NCBI GenBank assembly: GCA_022574205.1
Contig: JACZSL010000008.1
Coordinates: 1 to 32,198 of the forward strand
Direction of reading: 5' to 3'
Length of the DNA stretch: 32,198 nucleotides
Source: Patescibacteria group bacterium
GTDB taxonomy: Bacteria; Patescibacteriota; Minisyncoccia; Phycocordibacterales; JACZSL01
The position numbers and the translations under genes were made by a program. The notes below the pieces were generated by a model. That model saw only the letters and a program-made list of their open reading frames with translations. It made no database searches and was not told the origin of the DNA. Position 1 is the first letter of the stretch. Each line of letters begins with the position of its first letter. Positions 23,520-30,654 of this stretch are shown piece by piece.

Positions 23520-25289
23520 TTAGCGTGAAAAAATACTCCAAACATAATTAGTATCAAAGTGCCACTTGTGTATGTTTGCAAATCGTTCACTCGACGCTGT
23601 GACAGAACCAAGTGATATACCTCTTACGTTTTGAGGTATTATGTAAATAAAATCAGGTGAGTACACAAAAACTGCTGGAATATCATTTGTGAGTACTTTC
23701 TCAAACTCAAGGTATTTTTCATTGCGCAACTCTTTATCATAGACAGTACGCGCTTCCTCGAGGAGTTTGTCGACTGTTATATTGGTATATAGTGCTATGT
23801 TAAGGCCCGGATCGTTTCTCTGCGACGAATGCCAAAAAGCGAATAGATCGAGCTCTTGACCAACAATTTCTCCAAAAAATAAGGCATCATAATTTCTAGG
23901 GCGGATGACGTTTTGGTTTAAATCACCACTTTCAAATATTTTTACGTCCACATCAACACCAATTTTTCTCCACTCTCGTGCAATGACGCCAGCTGTTTGT
24001 TTAAGCTCAGGTACATCACTTGTTGATAGCGAGAAACTGAGAGTTTGCGTGCCTTTTTTTGTTTTCTTTTCCCAGATTCCTGTCTCTTCGTTGACTGTCC
24101 AACCGTTTCTATCCAAAATATCAATAGCCCTACCTTGATGACTGCGACTTTCCCCATCCTCCATATCCAGATCTTCCCGTACCACTTTGTATATCGCACC
24201 TGGTGGGATTGGACTATTAATCGCTATACCGTTACCGCCCAATATTTCTCGAATTACAATTTCCTTATCGAGCCCTGCGTTTAGTGCCGCGCGCACTTCT
24301 ATATTGGCGAAGACCGGTGCTTGGTTTTGATTAAAGAACACACCAAAGATTCGTGGTAGTGATGAACGTTCTACTCGTACATCTTTTTTGTTTAATTCAA
24401 TGAGTGCAAGCCCTTTAGATGAAACACTATTTAATGCACCAATTTCACCATCAAGATATGCATCAATGAGACGATCCTCATTTGGATAATATCGAATCAC
24501 GAGAGTTTTTATGTATGGTTGGCCAAGTGTGTATTGCGAAAATGATGAAAATTCATAATACTCTGGTACACCGGAAGCATCGCGCTTAATTTTCTTGAGC
24601 ATATATGGTCCGGAGCCTATAGGTTCTGTATTAAATACAGTGAACGTAAATTCCTCCACACTTTTTTTTCCCCAGAGATGCGCTGGAAGGATACCGAGGG
24701 TCGTGTTTTGCAAAAATGGCGCGTATGGCTGCTCCAGAATGAATTCAACTTCACGATCATTAATTTTCCTAACCAACACTCCATCCCAACTCGCCCGTTT
24801 AGGACTCTTAAGGCCTGAGTCTTGCGCTTTGGTCACAGTAAACACAATGTCATCTGCAGAAACAGGAGTCTTGTCGTGAAAAACTGCATCAGCTTTAATA
24901 ATGAATCGATACGACAGACCACTATCTCCTATCGAATAACTTTCCGCAAGATCAGTAATCAATAGCCCGCTAGGCGTTCGTTTCATAAGACCAGAATATA
25001 CGATTGCAGTTAGATCTCGATCAGCATCTGTTACAGCGAGCAGTGGATTAATAAACCTCGGAGTTCCTGCAATTCCCTCTATATATGTTCCGCCTCGGGC
25101 AGGAATCTCAACAAGGATGTATTGATTTGCCTTCAATAAGAGTGAAAATGATGAAGCAATAAAGAAAATAACCAATAAACTAAAAACAAGTCTATCGCTC
25201 GGCGAGAGATGTGAAACGATCTTTAATCCGCCACGGAAAAAGGACGTGAGAAAATCTCTAATCTTTGTAAAGTAGGATTGTTCGTTCAT
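23520..25289 (-). CDS. family 5 extracellular solute-binding protein (oligopeptide ABC type)
   Basis: A 589-residue protein of the OppA/DppA class. A cytoplasmic start is followed by one membrane anchor (about residues 33-55), so the protein is held on the outer face rather than as a lipoprotein. The family pattern is present: RFINPLLAVTDADRDLTAIVYSGLM near residue 77-101 (quoted in part as PLLAVTDADRDL), PVSADDIVFTV, and GSGPYMLKKI. It should bind peptides or similar solutes. No ABC permease or ATPase is adjacent. It follows secG by 111 bases on the same strand. Confidence 0.85.
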   Translation of the reverse strand: MNEQSYFTKIRDFLTSFFRGGLKIVSHLSPSDRLVFSLLVIFFIASSFSLLLKANQYILVEIPARGGTYIEGIAGTPRFINPLLAVTDADRDLTAIVYSGLMKRTPSGLLITDLAESYSIGDSGLSYRFIIKADAVFHDKTPVSADDIVFTVTKAQDSGLKSPKRASWDGVLVRKINDREVEFILEQPYAPFLQNTTLGILPAHLWGKKSVEEFTFTVFNTEPIGSGPYMLKKIKRDASGVPEYYEFSSFSQYTLGQPYIKTLVIRYYPNEDRLIDAYLDGEIGALNSVSSKGLALIELNKKDVRVERSSLPRIFGVFFNQNQAPVFANIEVRAALNAGLDKEIVIREILGGNGIAINSPIPPGAIYKVVREDLDMEDGESRSHQGRAIDILDRNGWTVNEETGIWEKKTKKGTQTLSFSLSTSDVPELKQTAGVIAREWRKIGVDVDVKIFESGDLNQNVIRPRNYDALFFGEIVGQELDLFAFWHSSQRNDPGLNIALYTNITVDKLLEEARTVYDKELRNEKYLEFEKVLTNDIPAVFVYSPDFIYIIPQNVRGISLGSVTASSERFANIHKWHFDTNYVWSIFSR

Positions 25290-25351
25290 TCAACCGAAAT
25301 ATCTTTATTATTTGCCCTAGTGGTCTCAGAATATATTAAAATCCAGAGCTA

Positions 25352-25366
25352 AACTAACTAACTAAC
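25352..25366. repeat. short tetranucleotide run (aact)
   Basis: aactaactaactaac is a nearly four-fold tandem tetramer in the gap between secG and the solute-binding protein gene. It may vary in length by slippage; its distance to the downstream start (about 62 bases) fits a promoter-near position. Confidence 0.6.
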
Positions 25367-25400
25367 GTTTTTATGTATTATGTAAATATTTAGAGGCGGC

Positions 25401-25631
25401 TCAGATCACGAGTGCGATAAACGCTGAGATGCCAAAAAGAATACCAAGAACAATTGACGCGTTGAAGAAGAATTTCTCCGCACCGCGTCTTGTTGAGAAT
25501 CCTGAGCTAAAATTATCTCCTCCGAAAATTCCTCCCATACCAGAACCAGTCTGTTGTAGTAGAATCATTATCACAAGTAGAACGGAGAGAACTATTTGTA
25601 CATATGGCAACACTTCCTTAATGAGTTCCAT
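25401..25631 (-). CDS. secG: SecG, preprotein translocase subunit
   Basis: A 76-residue protein with two transmembrane helices and the conserved QQTGSGMGGIFGGDNFSSGF loop between them, followed by TRRGAEKFFF. This is a typical SecG that supports SecYE-mediated export. I start at the ATG at 25631 (MELIKEVLPYVQ). The in-frame ATG 21 bases upstream lies inside the promoter: TATACT at 25644-25639 is only 7 bases before my start, so the mRNA is probably leaderless. Confidence 0.85.
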   Translation of the reverse strand: MELIKEVLPYVQIVLSVLLVIMILLQQTGSGMGGIFGGDNFSSGFSTRRGAEKFFFNASIVLGILFGISAFIALVI

Positions 25632-25638
25632 TTTTGCC

Positions 25639-25666
25639 AGTATAACAAGCATTTAAAAAAGTGCAA
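25639..25666 (-). promoter_or_regulatory. extended -10 promoter for leaderless secG
   Basis: On the minus strand TTGCAC (25666-25661), a 16-base spacer and TGT-TATACT (-10 at 25644-25639) precede ATG 25631 by 7 bases. The TGn motif marks an extended -10. Confidence 0.6.
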
Positions 25667-25695
25667 CCAATTTAACCCGTTGAAACACAACCAAA

Positions 25696-25724
25696 TTGAC
25701 ATTGTAAGAGCAGGTCGCTATAAT
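25696..25724 (+). promoter_or_regulatory. consensus sigma-70 promoter of groESL
   Basis: TTGACA (25696-25701), a 17-base spacer and TATAAT (25719-25724) match the bacterial consensus exactly. It is 42 bases before groES. No CIRCE inverted repeat (HrcA operator) is visible, so expression may be constitutive and high. Confidence 0.9.
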
Positions 25725-25766
25725 GGGGCACGCATTTAAATTTTACTATAATTTGATTAATTACGT

Positions 25767-26096
25767 ATGAAGAAAAAAGTAATCAAAAAGACGAAAAAAG
25801 AGCTTAATATAAGGCCCATTGGTGATCGTGTGGTAATCAAGCCGGAATCAGAAAGTACAGGAGAAAAAAAATCAGCGTCTGGCATAATCATACCAGTAAC
25901 AGAGGGTGGAGACAGATCAGACCGAGGAGTTGTTGTTGCGGTTGGTGAAGGACGTATTGATAATGACGGCAATCTCATTCCAATGAATGTTAAGGTTGGG
26001 AATAAGGTTATCTTCCAATACGGAGATAAGATTACATTAGATGGTGAAGAATATTTTGTAGTTAATGAAAGCAATGTGTTAGCAATCATAAGATAA
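25767..26096 (+). CDS. groES: GroES co-chaperonin
   Basis: A 109-residue GroES with an extra Lys-rich N-terminus (MKKKVIKKTKKELN) before the usual start IRPIGDRVVIKP. The mobile loop region is SESTGEKKSASGIIIPVT, and the end is EEYFVVNESNVLAII. It forms the lid of the GroEL cage. groEL begins 18 bases after the stop, in the same transcript, from a consensus promoter. GroES and GroEL are missing in some CPR lineages, so their presence is informative. Confidence 0.95.
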   Translation: MKKKVIKKTKKELNIRPIGDRVVIKPESESTGEKKSASGIIIPVTEGGDRSDRGVVVAVGEGRIDNDGNLIPMNVKVGNKVIFQYGDKITLDGEEYFVVNESNVLAIIR

Positions 26097-26114
26097 TTTA
26101 TAAAAACATATATT

Positions 26115-27770
26115 ATGGCAAAAGATATTTTACTCGGTGAAGACGCACGCAATGCTCTAAAGTCAGGCGTTGATCAGATTTCGAACACTATAAAAATTAC
26201 ACTTGGTCCGCGTGGAAGAAACGTGGCCTTGGATCGTGGGTATGGTGGACCAACTATCACAAATGATGGTGTGGCAATTGCGCGAGAAATCACACTCGAA
26301 AATAAGTTCGAAAACATGGGAGCGGAGGTGATAAAAGAAGTTGCGTCTAAGACGAACGATATGGCTGGAGACGGCACAACAACAGCTGTGGTTTTAGCTC
26401 AAGCAATCATTACTGAAGGCCTAAAGAAAACCAGTATGGGAGCTAATCCTAACATTGTACGACGTGGTATTGAAGCTGCGGTGAAAGATGTTGTAAAAGA
26501 ATTAAAGTCACGCGCTAAGGAGGTGGAGAGCAAGGATGAAATAAGACAGATAGCAACAATTTCAGCGGAATCTGAGGAAATAGGAAATGAAATTGCAGAC
26601 GCGATTAATAAAGTTGGGAAAGATGGTGTCGTGACGGTAGAAGAGTCTCAAACATTTGGTATTAAACAGGAAGTAGCATTCGGTTTGGAGCTCGATAAAG
26701 GATACGTGTCTCCTTACATGATCACCGACACAGACAGAATGGAGGCAGAATTTAAAGATGTGCCAATTCTTTTAACGGATAAAAAAATTACAACTGTTAA
26801 AGAGATTTTACCGCTTCTCGAAAAACTTGCTCAGAGTGGTAAAAAAGACCTCGTTATTATTGCAGACGATATTGAAGGAGAAGCACTTGCAACATTTGTT
26901 GTAAACAAACTCCGTGGAACATTCAACGTACTTGCAATCAAGGCCCCTGGTTATGGAGATGGAAAGAAAGAAATCCTCGAAGACATTGCGATTATGGTTG
27001 GCGCTACAGTAATCTCGGAAGAAGTCGGTATCACCTTTGAGAAGGCAGAATTAAAAATGCTTGGTGAGGCGAGCAGGGTTGTCTCGACAAAAGACAATAC
27101 AGTCATCGTCAGACGTAAGGGGGTTAATAAACAGAACGTCGATAATCGTGTTCAACAATTGCTACGACAGGCTAAAGGTGCTACTTCAAAGTTTGATCGT
27201 GAAAAGTTTGAAGAACGGGCAGCAAAACTTTCTGGAGGTGTTGCGGTTATTAAAGTTGGTGCAGCTACGGAAACAGAAATGAAGTATTTAAAGGATAAGA
27301 TTGAAGATGCAGTAAACGCGACGAAAGCCGCAATTGAAGAGGGAATTGTTCCAGGCGGTGGAGCGGCCCTCGCGCACGTATCAATAAAACTTTTGAAAAA
27401 TTACAAAAACAACAACACAGAGTTCGATATTGGGTACAATATATTACTTCGAGCGCTTGTTGCGCCATTAAAACAAATTGCCGAAAACGCAGGACGTGAT
27501 GATGGGGCAGTTATCGTTCGCGAAGTGCAGAAGAAAGGAGGAAACACTGGGTTTGATGCAAGTAAAGATGGACATGAACCGCGCATTGTAAACATGTTAA
27601 ATGAGGGAATAATTGATCCTGTTAAGGTGACGCGGAGTTGCGTACAGAATGCGGCTTCGGCAGCTGCTGTACTCCTTACTACAAATGCAGCTGTAGCAGA
27701 TAAACCAGAAGAAAACAAAGGTGGATCTATGCCAGCGGGCGGAGAAATGCCGGGAATGGGAATGATGTAG
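26115..27770 (+). CDS. groEL: GroEL chaperonin
   Basis: A 551-residue chaperonin. The equatorial ATP-binding motifs are present (TLGPRGRNVALD, GDGTTTAVVLAQ near residue 86-97, and the late GGGAALAH), together with apical-domain segments such as ELDKGYVSPYMITD and the hinge glycines. The C-terminus is the classic GGM-type tail (GGEMPGMGMM). It folds proteins in the cytoplasm with GroES. Length and motifs are complete, with no break. Confidence 0.97.
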   Translation: MAKDILLGEDARNALKSGVDQISNTIKITLGPRGRNVALDRGYGGPTITNDGVAIAREITLENKFENMGAEVIKEVASKTNDMAGDGTTTAVVLAQAIITEGLKKTSMGANPNIVRRGIEAAVKDVVKELKSRAKEVESKDEIRQIATISAESEEIGNEIADAINKVGKDGVVTVEESQTFGIKQEVAFGLELDKGYVSPYMITDTDRMEAEFKDVPILLTDKKITTVKEILPLLEKLAQSGKKDLVIIADDIEGEALATFVVNKLRGTFNVLAIKAPGYGDGKKEILEDIAIMVGATVISEEVGITFEKAELKMLGEASRVVSTKDNTVIVRRKGVNKQNVDNRVQQLLRQAKGATSKFDREKFEERAAKLSGGVAVIKVGAATETEMKYLKDKIEDAVNATKAAIEEGIVPGGGAALAHVSIKLLKNYKNNNTEFDIGYNILLRALVAPLKQIAENAGRDDGAVIVREVQKKGGNTGFDASKDGHEPRIVNMLNEGIIDPVKVTRSCVQNAASAAAVLLTTNAAVADKPEENKGGSMPAGGEMPGMGMM

Positions 27771-27841
27771 TTTTCTCTCTATAGGAAATTACGTAAGGAA
27801 TTTAAAAAGAAGACACTAGCTTTAATAGGAAGCCGAGTTTG

Positions 27842-27870
27842 TTACAGCTTGCTGTTAGCTGTGGTATAGT
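27842..27870 (+). promoter_or_regulatory. possible promoter of the lemA operon
   Basis: TATAGT (27865-27870) is a good -10 box, 33 bases before lemA. The best -35 at 17 bases is TTACAG (27842-27847), a weak match. No terminator is visible after groEL, so read-through is also possible. Confidence 0.35.
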
Positions 27871-27902
27871 GTGAAAACTAGTAGATAATATAAGTATAAA
27901 TT

Positions 27903-28463
27903 ATGAATATTTCAACAATACTTTTAATTATAGTTGTAGCAGCTGTTCTTTGGGGTGTGTTCGCATACAACAAGTTTGTGCGTTTCATAAATCGCACCAA
28001 AGAAGCGTGGGCGGACATAGACGTTCAGCTAAAGCGTCGGTACGATCTTATTCCAAATTTGGTTAATACCGTTAAAGGTTATGCTAAGCACGAACAGGAC
28101 ACGTTTGCAAAGGTTACTGAAATGCGAACGAAGGCAATGAGTGCCGAAGGGGCAGTCGAGCAGGGAAAAGCGGAAAATATGTTAACGGGAGCACTCAAGA
28201 CACTTTTTGCAGTCTCGGAGAATTATCCGGATCTTAAAGCAAATGAAAATTTTCTAGAACTTCAACGAGAGCTCTCTGACACAGAAAATAAGATTCAAGC
28301 CGCACGTCGTTTTTATAACGGCAACGTTAGGGATCTTGCCACAGCATTAGAAAGTTTTCCGCAAAACATAATTGGAAATATGTTTAAATTTGAAAAACAA
28401 GACTTTTTCGAACTAAGTGAGGGAGACAGCGCGGCTCGCGAGCCAGTGGAAGTTAAACTATAA
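27903..28463 (+). CDS. lemA: LemA family protein
   Basis: A 186-residue LemA protein: an N-terminal membrane helix (about residues 4-22), then the family signature FINRTKEAWADIDVQLKRRY, DLIPNLVNTVKGYAKHEQ, and the later FLELQRELSDTENKIQAARRF and YNGNVRDLATALESFPQNII. LemA proteins form helical bundles at the membrane. They are frequently encoded beside the HtpX protease, as here, with one small gene between them. The function is membrane-protein quality control in association with HtpX, by context. Confidence 0.92.
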   Translation: MNISTILLIIVVAAVLWGVFAYNKFVRFINRTKEAWADIDVQLKRRYDLIPNLVNTVKGYAKHEQDTFAKVTEMRTKAMSAEGAVEQGKAENMLTGALKTLFAVSENYPDLKANENFLELQRELSDTENKIQAARRFYNGNVRDLATALESFPQNIIGNMFKFEKQDFFELSEGDSAAREPVEVKL

Positions 28464-28464
28464 A

Positions 28465-28785
28465 ATGCCAAAATATAGAAAGCTTGTCCGCGACAGAATT
28501 CCAGAAATAATAAAAGAAAACGGGGGAGTACCACAAACAAGAATACTAACAAAAAAAGAATTTAAAGAGGAACTCTTAAAAAAACTTGTTGAGGAAGCCA
28601 AAGAAGCATACAAATCTAAGGAAAAAGATGGACTCATTTCCGAACTTGCTGACATTCAGGAGGTGTTGCTTTCTGTCTATGAAATTTACAGCATAAACTA
28701 TAACGATGTCACGAAGACTGCTCGTAAAAAGAGGAAAGAACGGGGAGCGTTTAATAAGAGGGTTTATCTTGAAAGTGTAAAATAA
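28465..28785 (+). CDS. MazG-like / phosphoribosyl-ATP pyrophosphohydrolase-like protein
   Basis: I start at ATG 28465, 1 base after the lemA stop, giving 106 residues beginning MPKYRKLVRDRIPEII; a longer frame from 28417 lies inside lemA and is rejected. The protein belongs to the all-alpha NTP pyrophosphatase group: KLVRDRIPEIIKENGG, then KLVEEAKEAYKSKEKDGLIS and ELADIQEVLLSVYE, in which the acidic E-x2-E and E-x2-D pairs bind Mg2+. It probably hydrolyses a nucleotide such as a damaged NTP. The next start is immediately after its stop, so it is the middle gene of the lemA-htpX operon. Confidence 0.8.
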   Translation: MPKYRKLVRDRIPEIIKENGGVPQTRILTKKEFKEELLKKLVEEAKEAYKSKEKDGLISELADIQEVLLSVYEIYSINYNDVTKTARKKRKERGAFNKRVYLESVK

Positions 28786-29688
28786 ATGGCCACTATCTAC
28801 ACACATTCAGACGCTAATATACGAAAAACGTGGTTCCTAATGACAGCGTTTTTAATAGTTGTCATTTTAATCGGATACGCGTTTAGCTGGTATTTTGAAA
28901 GTTCTGTGATTCTTTACGTTGCTGTCGCGTTCGCTGTGTTGATGAACGTGTTCAGCTATTGGTACTCGGATAAGATCGTTATAAAAATGACGAAAGCGCG
29001 CCCCATAAGCCGCGAAAGTCATCGAGAGGTATGGAATCTTGTCGAGAACCTTTCTATTACCGCAGGGCTCCCCATGCCATCTCTCTATATAGTTGATGAT
29101 CCGGCACCAAACGCATTTGCAACAGGCCGCAATCCAGAACACGCAGTTGTCGCTGTGACGACGGGAATCTTAGCACTTTTAGATCGTACAGAACTTGAAG
29201 GTGTTTTGGCGCACGAATTGTCGCACATAGGAAATCGCGACATGCTTGTCTCAACAGTTGCTGTCGTCCTTGTCGGATTTGTTGCAATTCTTGCCGACAT
29301 ATTTTTGCGCATGACATTTTTTGGCAGGGGAGGTGGTAACAGCCGCGACGGAAGACTACAACTCATTTTCCTTGTTGTTGGCATTTTTGCGGCAATTTTA
29401 GCTCCAATTGCGGCTCGTCTCATTCACCTCGCCATATCGCGCAAACGTGAATTTCTCGCAGACGCTTCAGGAGCACTTTTAACGAGGTATCCGGAAGGCC
29501 TTGCAAGTGCGTTAATAAAAATATCAGAATTCGGTAAACCAATGAAAGTAACTAGCCATGCAACAGCACACTTGTTTATCGCGAATCCATTTGGTGCGGA
29601 AGAAAAGGGCTTTAAATCAAAGATGAATAAACTCTTCAGTACGCACCCGGACGTTTCCGAGCGCGTCGCCGCGCTAAGAGGAACTTAA
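28786..29688 (+). CDS. htpX: HtpX family membrane zinc metalloprotease
   Basis: A 300-residue M48 protease. The zinc site HELSH (143-147, in VLAHELSHIGNRD) and the third ligand E222 (SRKREFLADASG) are present. Two N-terminal transmembrane helices (about residues 14-34 and 39-58) and two later ones (about 152-175 and 191-213) match HtpX. It degrades damaged membrane proteins under envelope or heat stress. It starts directly after the stop of the MazG-like gene (TAA-ATG), so the three genes are co-translated. Confidence 0.95.
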   Translation: MATIYTHSDANIRKTWFLMTAFLIVVILIGYAFSWYFESSVILYVAVAFAVLMNVFSYWYSDKIVIKMTKARPISRESHREVWNLVENLSITAGLPMPSLYIVDDPAPNAFATGRNPEHAVVAVTTGILALLDRTELEGVLAHELSHIGNRDMLVSTVAVVLVGFVAILADIFLRMTFFGRGGGNSRDGRLQLIFLVVGIFAAILAPIAARLIHLAISRKREFLADASGALLTRYPEGLASALIKISEFGKPMKVTSHATAHLFIANPFGAEEKGFKSKMNKLFSTHPDVSERVAALRGT

Positions 29689-29707
29689 TCTTTAAAATAA
29701 GCATCTA

Positions 29708-29731
29708 ACTACTGCGATACATCGCAGTAGT
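29708..29731. promoter_or_regulatory. palindrome 3' of the TrpR-like gene (site O2)
   Basis: actactgcga and tcgcagtagt form a perfect 10-bp inverted repeat around taca. It shares the core ACTGCGATA-n-ATCGCAGT with the palindrome at 30143-30186. On the plus strand it lies 20 bases after htpX and ends in a T-rich stretch, so it may also terminate the lemA-htpX transcript. Confidence 0.7.
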
Positions 29732-29733
29732 GT

Positions 29734-30135
29734 TTACTTCTTTCTTAATAATGATGCGGGACTTGTGCCGTACCTTGGCAGGGGTTTAAACAAGTTCTCA
29801 AAATATTTACCCAAGACACCTTTCCTTGCGGTTGCACACACATTAACCGTATTTTTGTAAAAACCTTTTTTGAGCCTATTATAAATTATGTTTGTTGTAG
29901 ACTCACTAAGTTTTAGTTGTTTACTCGTCTCATATCTACTAGTGCCTTGAGACAGTAGAGAAACTGCAGCCAATCTTTTTCCTATCATTTCCTTTTCTGT
30001 TTTTGTAAATATCTCATTTACGAGGCCTTTTTTGGTTCTCGGTAGTACATCCTCACTTGAAAAGCATTCAATCAACAACTTGTGAATCTTTTTAAAAGTT
30101 TCGTCATCCACCGAATGAGAAGATAAGTGTGGCAT
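29734..30135 (-). CDS. TrpR/YerC-like DNA-binding regulator
   Basis: A 133-residue all-alpha protein of the TrpR/YerC-YecD family. The helix-turn-helix is in the middle: KRLAAVSLLSQGTSRYETSK, then QLKLSESTTNIIYNRLKKG. The C-terminal 40 residues are a basic extension (CATARKGVLGKYFENLFKPL). Trp-repressor relatives bind palindromic operators as dimers. A perfect 44-bp palindrome centred 29 bases before its start, and a related one just after its stop, are natural candidate operators, so self-regulation is likely. The ligand is unknown; no tryptophan genes are in the window. Confidence 0.8.
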   Translation of the reverse strand: MPHLSSHSVDDETFKKIHKLLIECFSSEDVLPRTKKGLVNEIFTKTEKEMIGKRLAAVSLLSQGTSRYETSKQLKLSESTTNIIYNRLKKGFYKNTVNVCATARKGVLGKYFENLFKPLPRYGTSPASLLRKK

Positions 30136-30142
30136 ATGATAC

Positions 30143-30186
30143 TTAATAACATAATACTGCGATATATCGCAGTATTATGTTATTAA
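30143..30186. promoter_or_regulatory. 44-bp perfect palindrome, candidate TrpR-like operator (site O1)
   Basis: Both arms of 22 bases (30143-30164 and 30165-30186) are exact reverse complements. The central part, tactgcgatatatcgcagta, is nearly the same as site O2 (29708-29731). It lies 8 bases from the start of the TrpR-like gene and 36 bases before tRNA-Ser. Confidence 0.75.
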
Positions 30187-30222
30187 ATGTTATATGTAAT
30201 TGTGTTATAAATAGATGTGTAT

Positions 30223-30309
30223 GGAGAGGTGACTGAGCGGTCGAAGGTGCTCGCTTGGAAAGCGAGTGAGGGTTTACGCCCTCCGCAGGTTCGAATCCTG
30301 TCCTCTCCG
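30223..30309 (+). tRNA. tRNA-Ser (anticodon GGA)
   Basis: The acceptor stem ggagagg (30223-30229) pairs with cctctcc (30302-30308), followed by discriminator G. The anticodon stem ctcgc/gcgag encloses ttggaaa, so the anticodon is GGA (reads UCC and UCU). A long variable arm (agggtttacgccct) and the T arm with ggttcgaatcc complete a class II tRNA-Ser. CCA is not encoded. Confidence 0.97.
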
Positions 30310-30342
30310 CATCTAACAGCTAGCACGAAGTAGTGACACACC

Positions 30343-30606
30343 TTGAGCGCTCTAGAGAATTTACTTGTACCACTGTGCAAGAAAGCAAAATATATTAAGT
30401 TCCAATTTGGAACACCTGATATGGGGAAAGACTTAATAGTTCCATTTACTGTTCATGAAGCTAATCCTGAGAGAGAAGATTTGGCTAGTTCACATGATCT
30501 GAAGAAGCTTATAAAGAAAGATCTGGAAGATACTAACTGGCGACTCATGAGTAATGGTATATTGTATCGAGTAGGTAAAATTGACAGGACAATATATTTA
30601 TTGTAA
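30343..30606 (+). CDS. small protein of unknown function before the YcaO gene
   Basis: An open frame of up to 87 codons from TTG at 30343; an in-frame ATG at 30421 (MGKDLIVPFTVHEANPERED) would give 61 residues. The product is mixed-charge and ends in RVGKIDRTIYLL. It is not Cys-, Ser- or Thr-rich at the C-terminus, so it does not look like a precursor for the azoline-forming enzyme downstream. No family is recognised. It ends 48 bases before the SagB-YcaO gene and may be part of the same unit; neither start has a clear ribosome site. Confidence 0.45.
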   Translation: MSALENLLVPLCKKAKYIKFQFGTPDMGKDLIVPFTVHEANPEREDLASSHDLKKLIKKDLEDTNWRLMSNGILYRVGKIDRTIYLL

Positions 30607-30609
30607 TGT
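30581..30609 (+). promoter_or_regulatory. possible promoter of the SagB-YcaO gene
   Basis: A perfect TTGACA (30581-30586) is followed by TGTAAT (30602-30607, 15-base spacer) or TAATGT (30604-30609, 17-base spacer). It lies inside the end of the upstream small frame, about 48 bases before the start at 30655. Confidence 0.35.
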
Positions 30610-30654
30610 CAAGACAGAAGATCTTTCAAAACTCTAACTCGAGGAGAAAATCCT

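Noticed and set aside
25696-25766. HrcA/CIRCE operator before groES
   Set aside because: No TTAGCACTC and GAGTGCTAA pair is present in the leader.
30183-30380. Minus-strand open frame with the text RIRTCGGRKPSLAFQAST
   Set aside because: It is the antisense of tRNA-Ser, a well-known false protein prediction.
30343-30606. Upstream small gene as the peptide substrate of the YcaO fusion
   Set aside because: Its C-terminus has almost no Cys, Ser or Thr, so it lacks a modifiable core.
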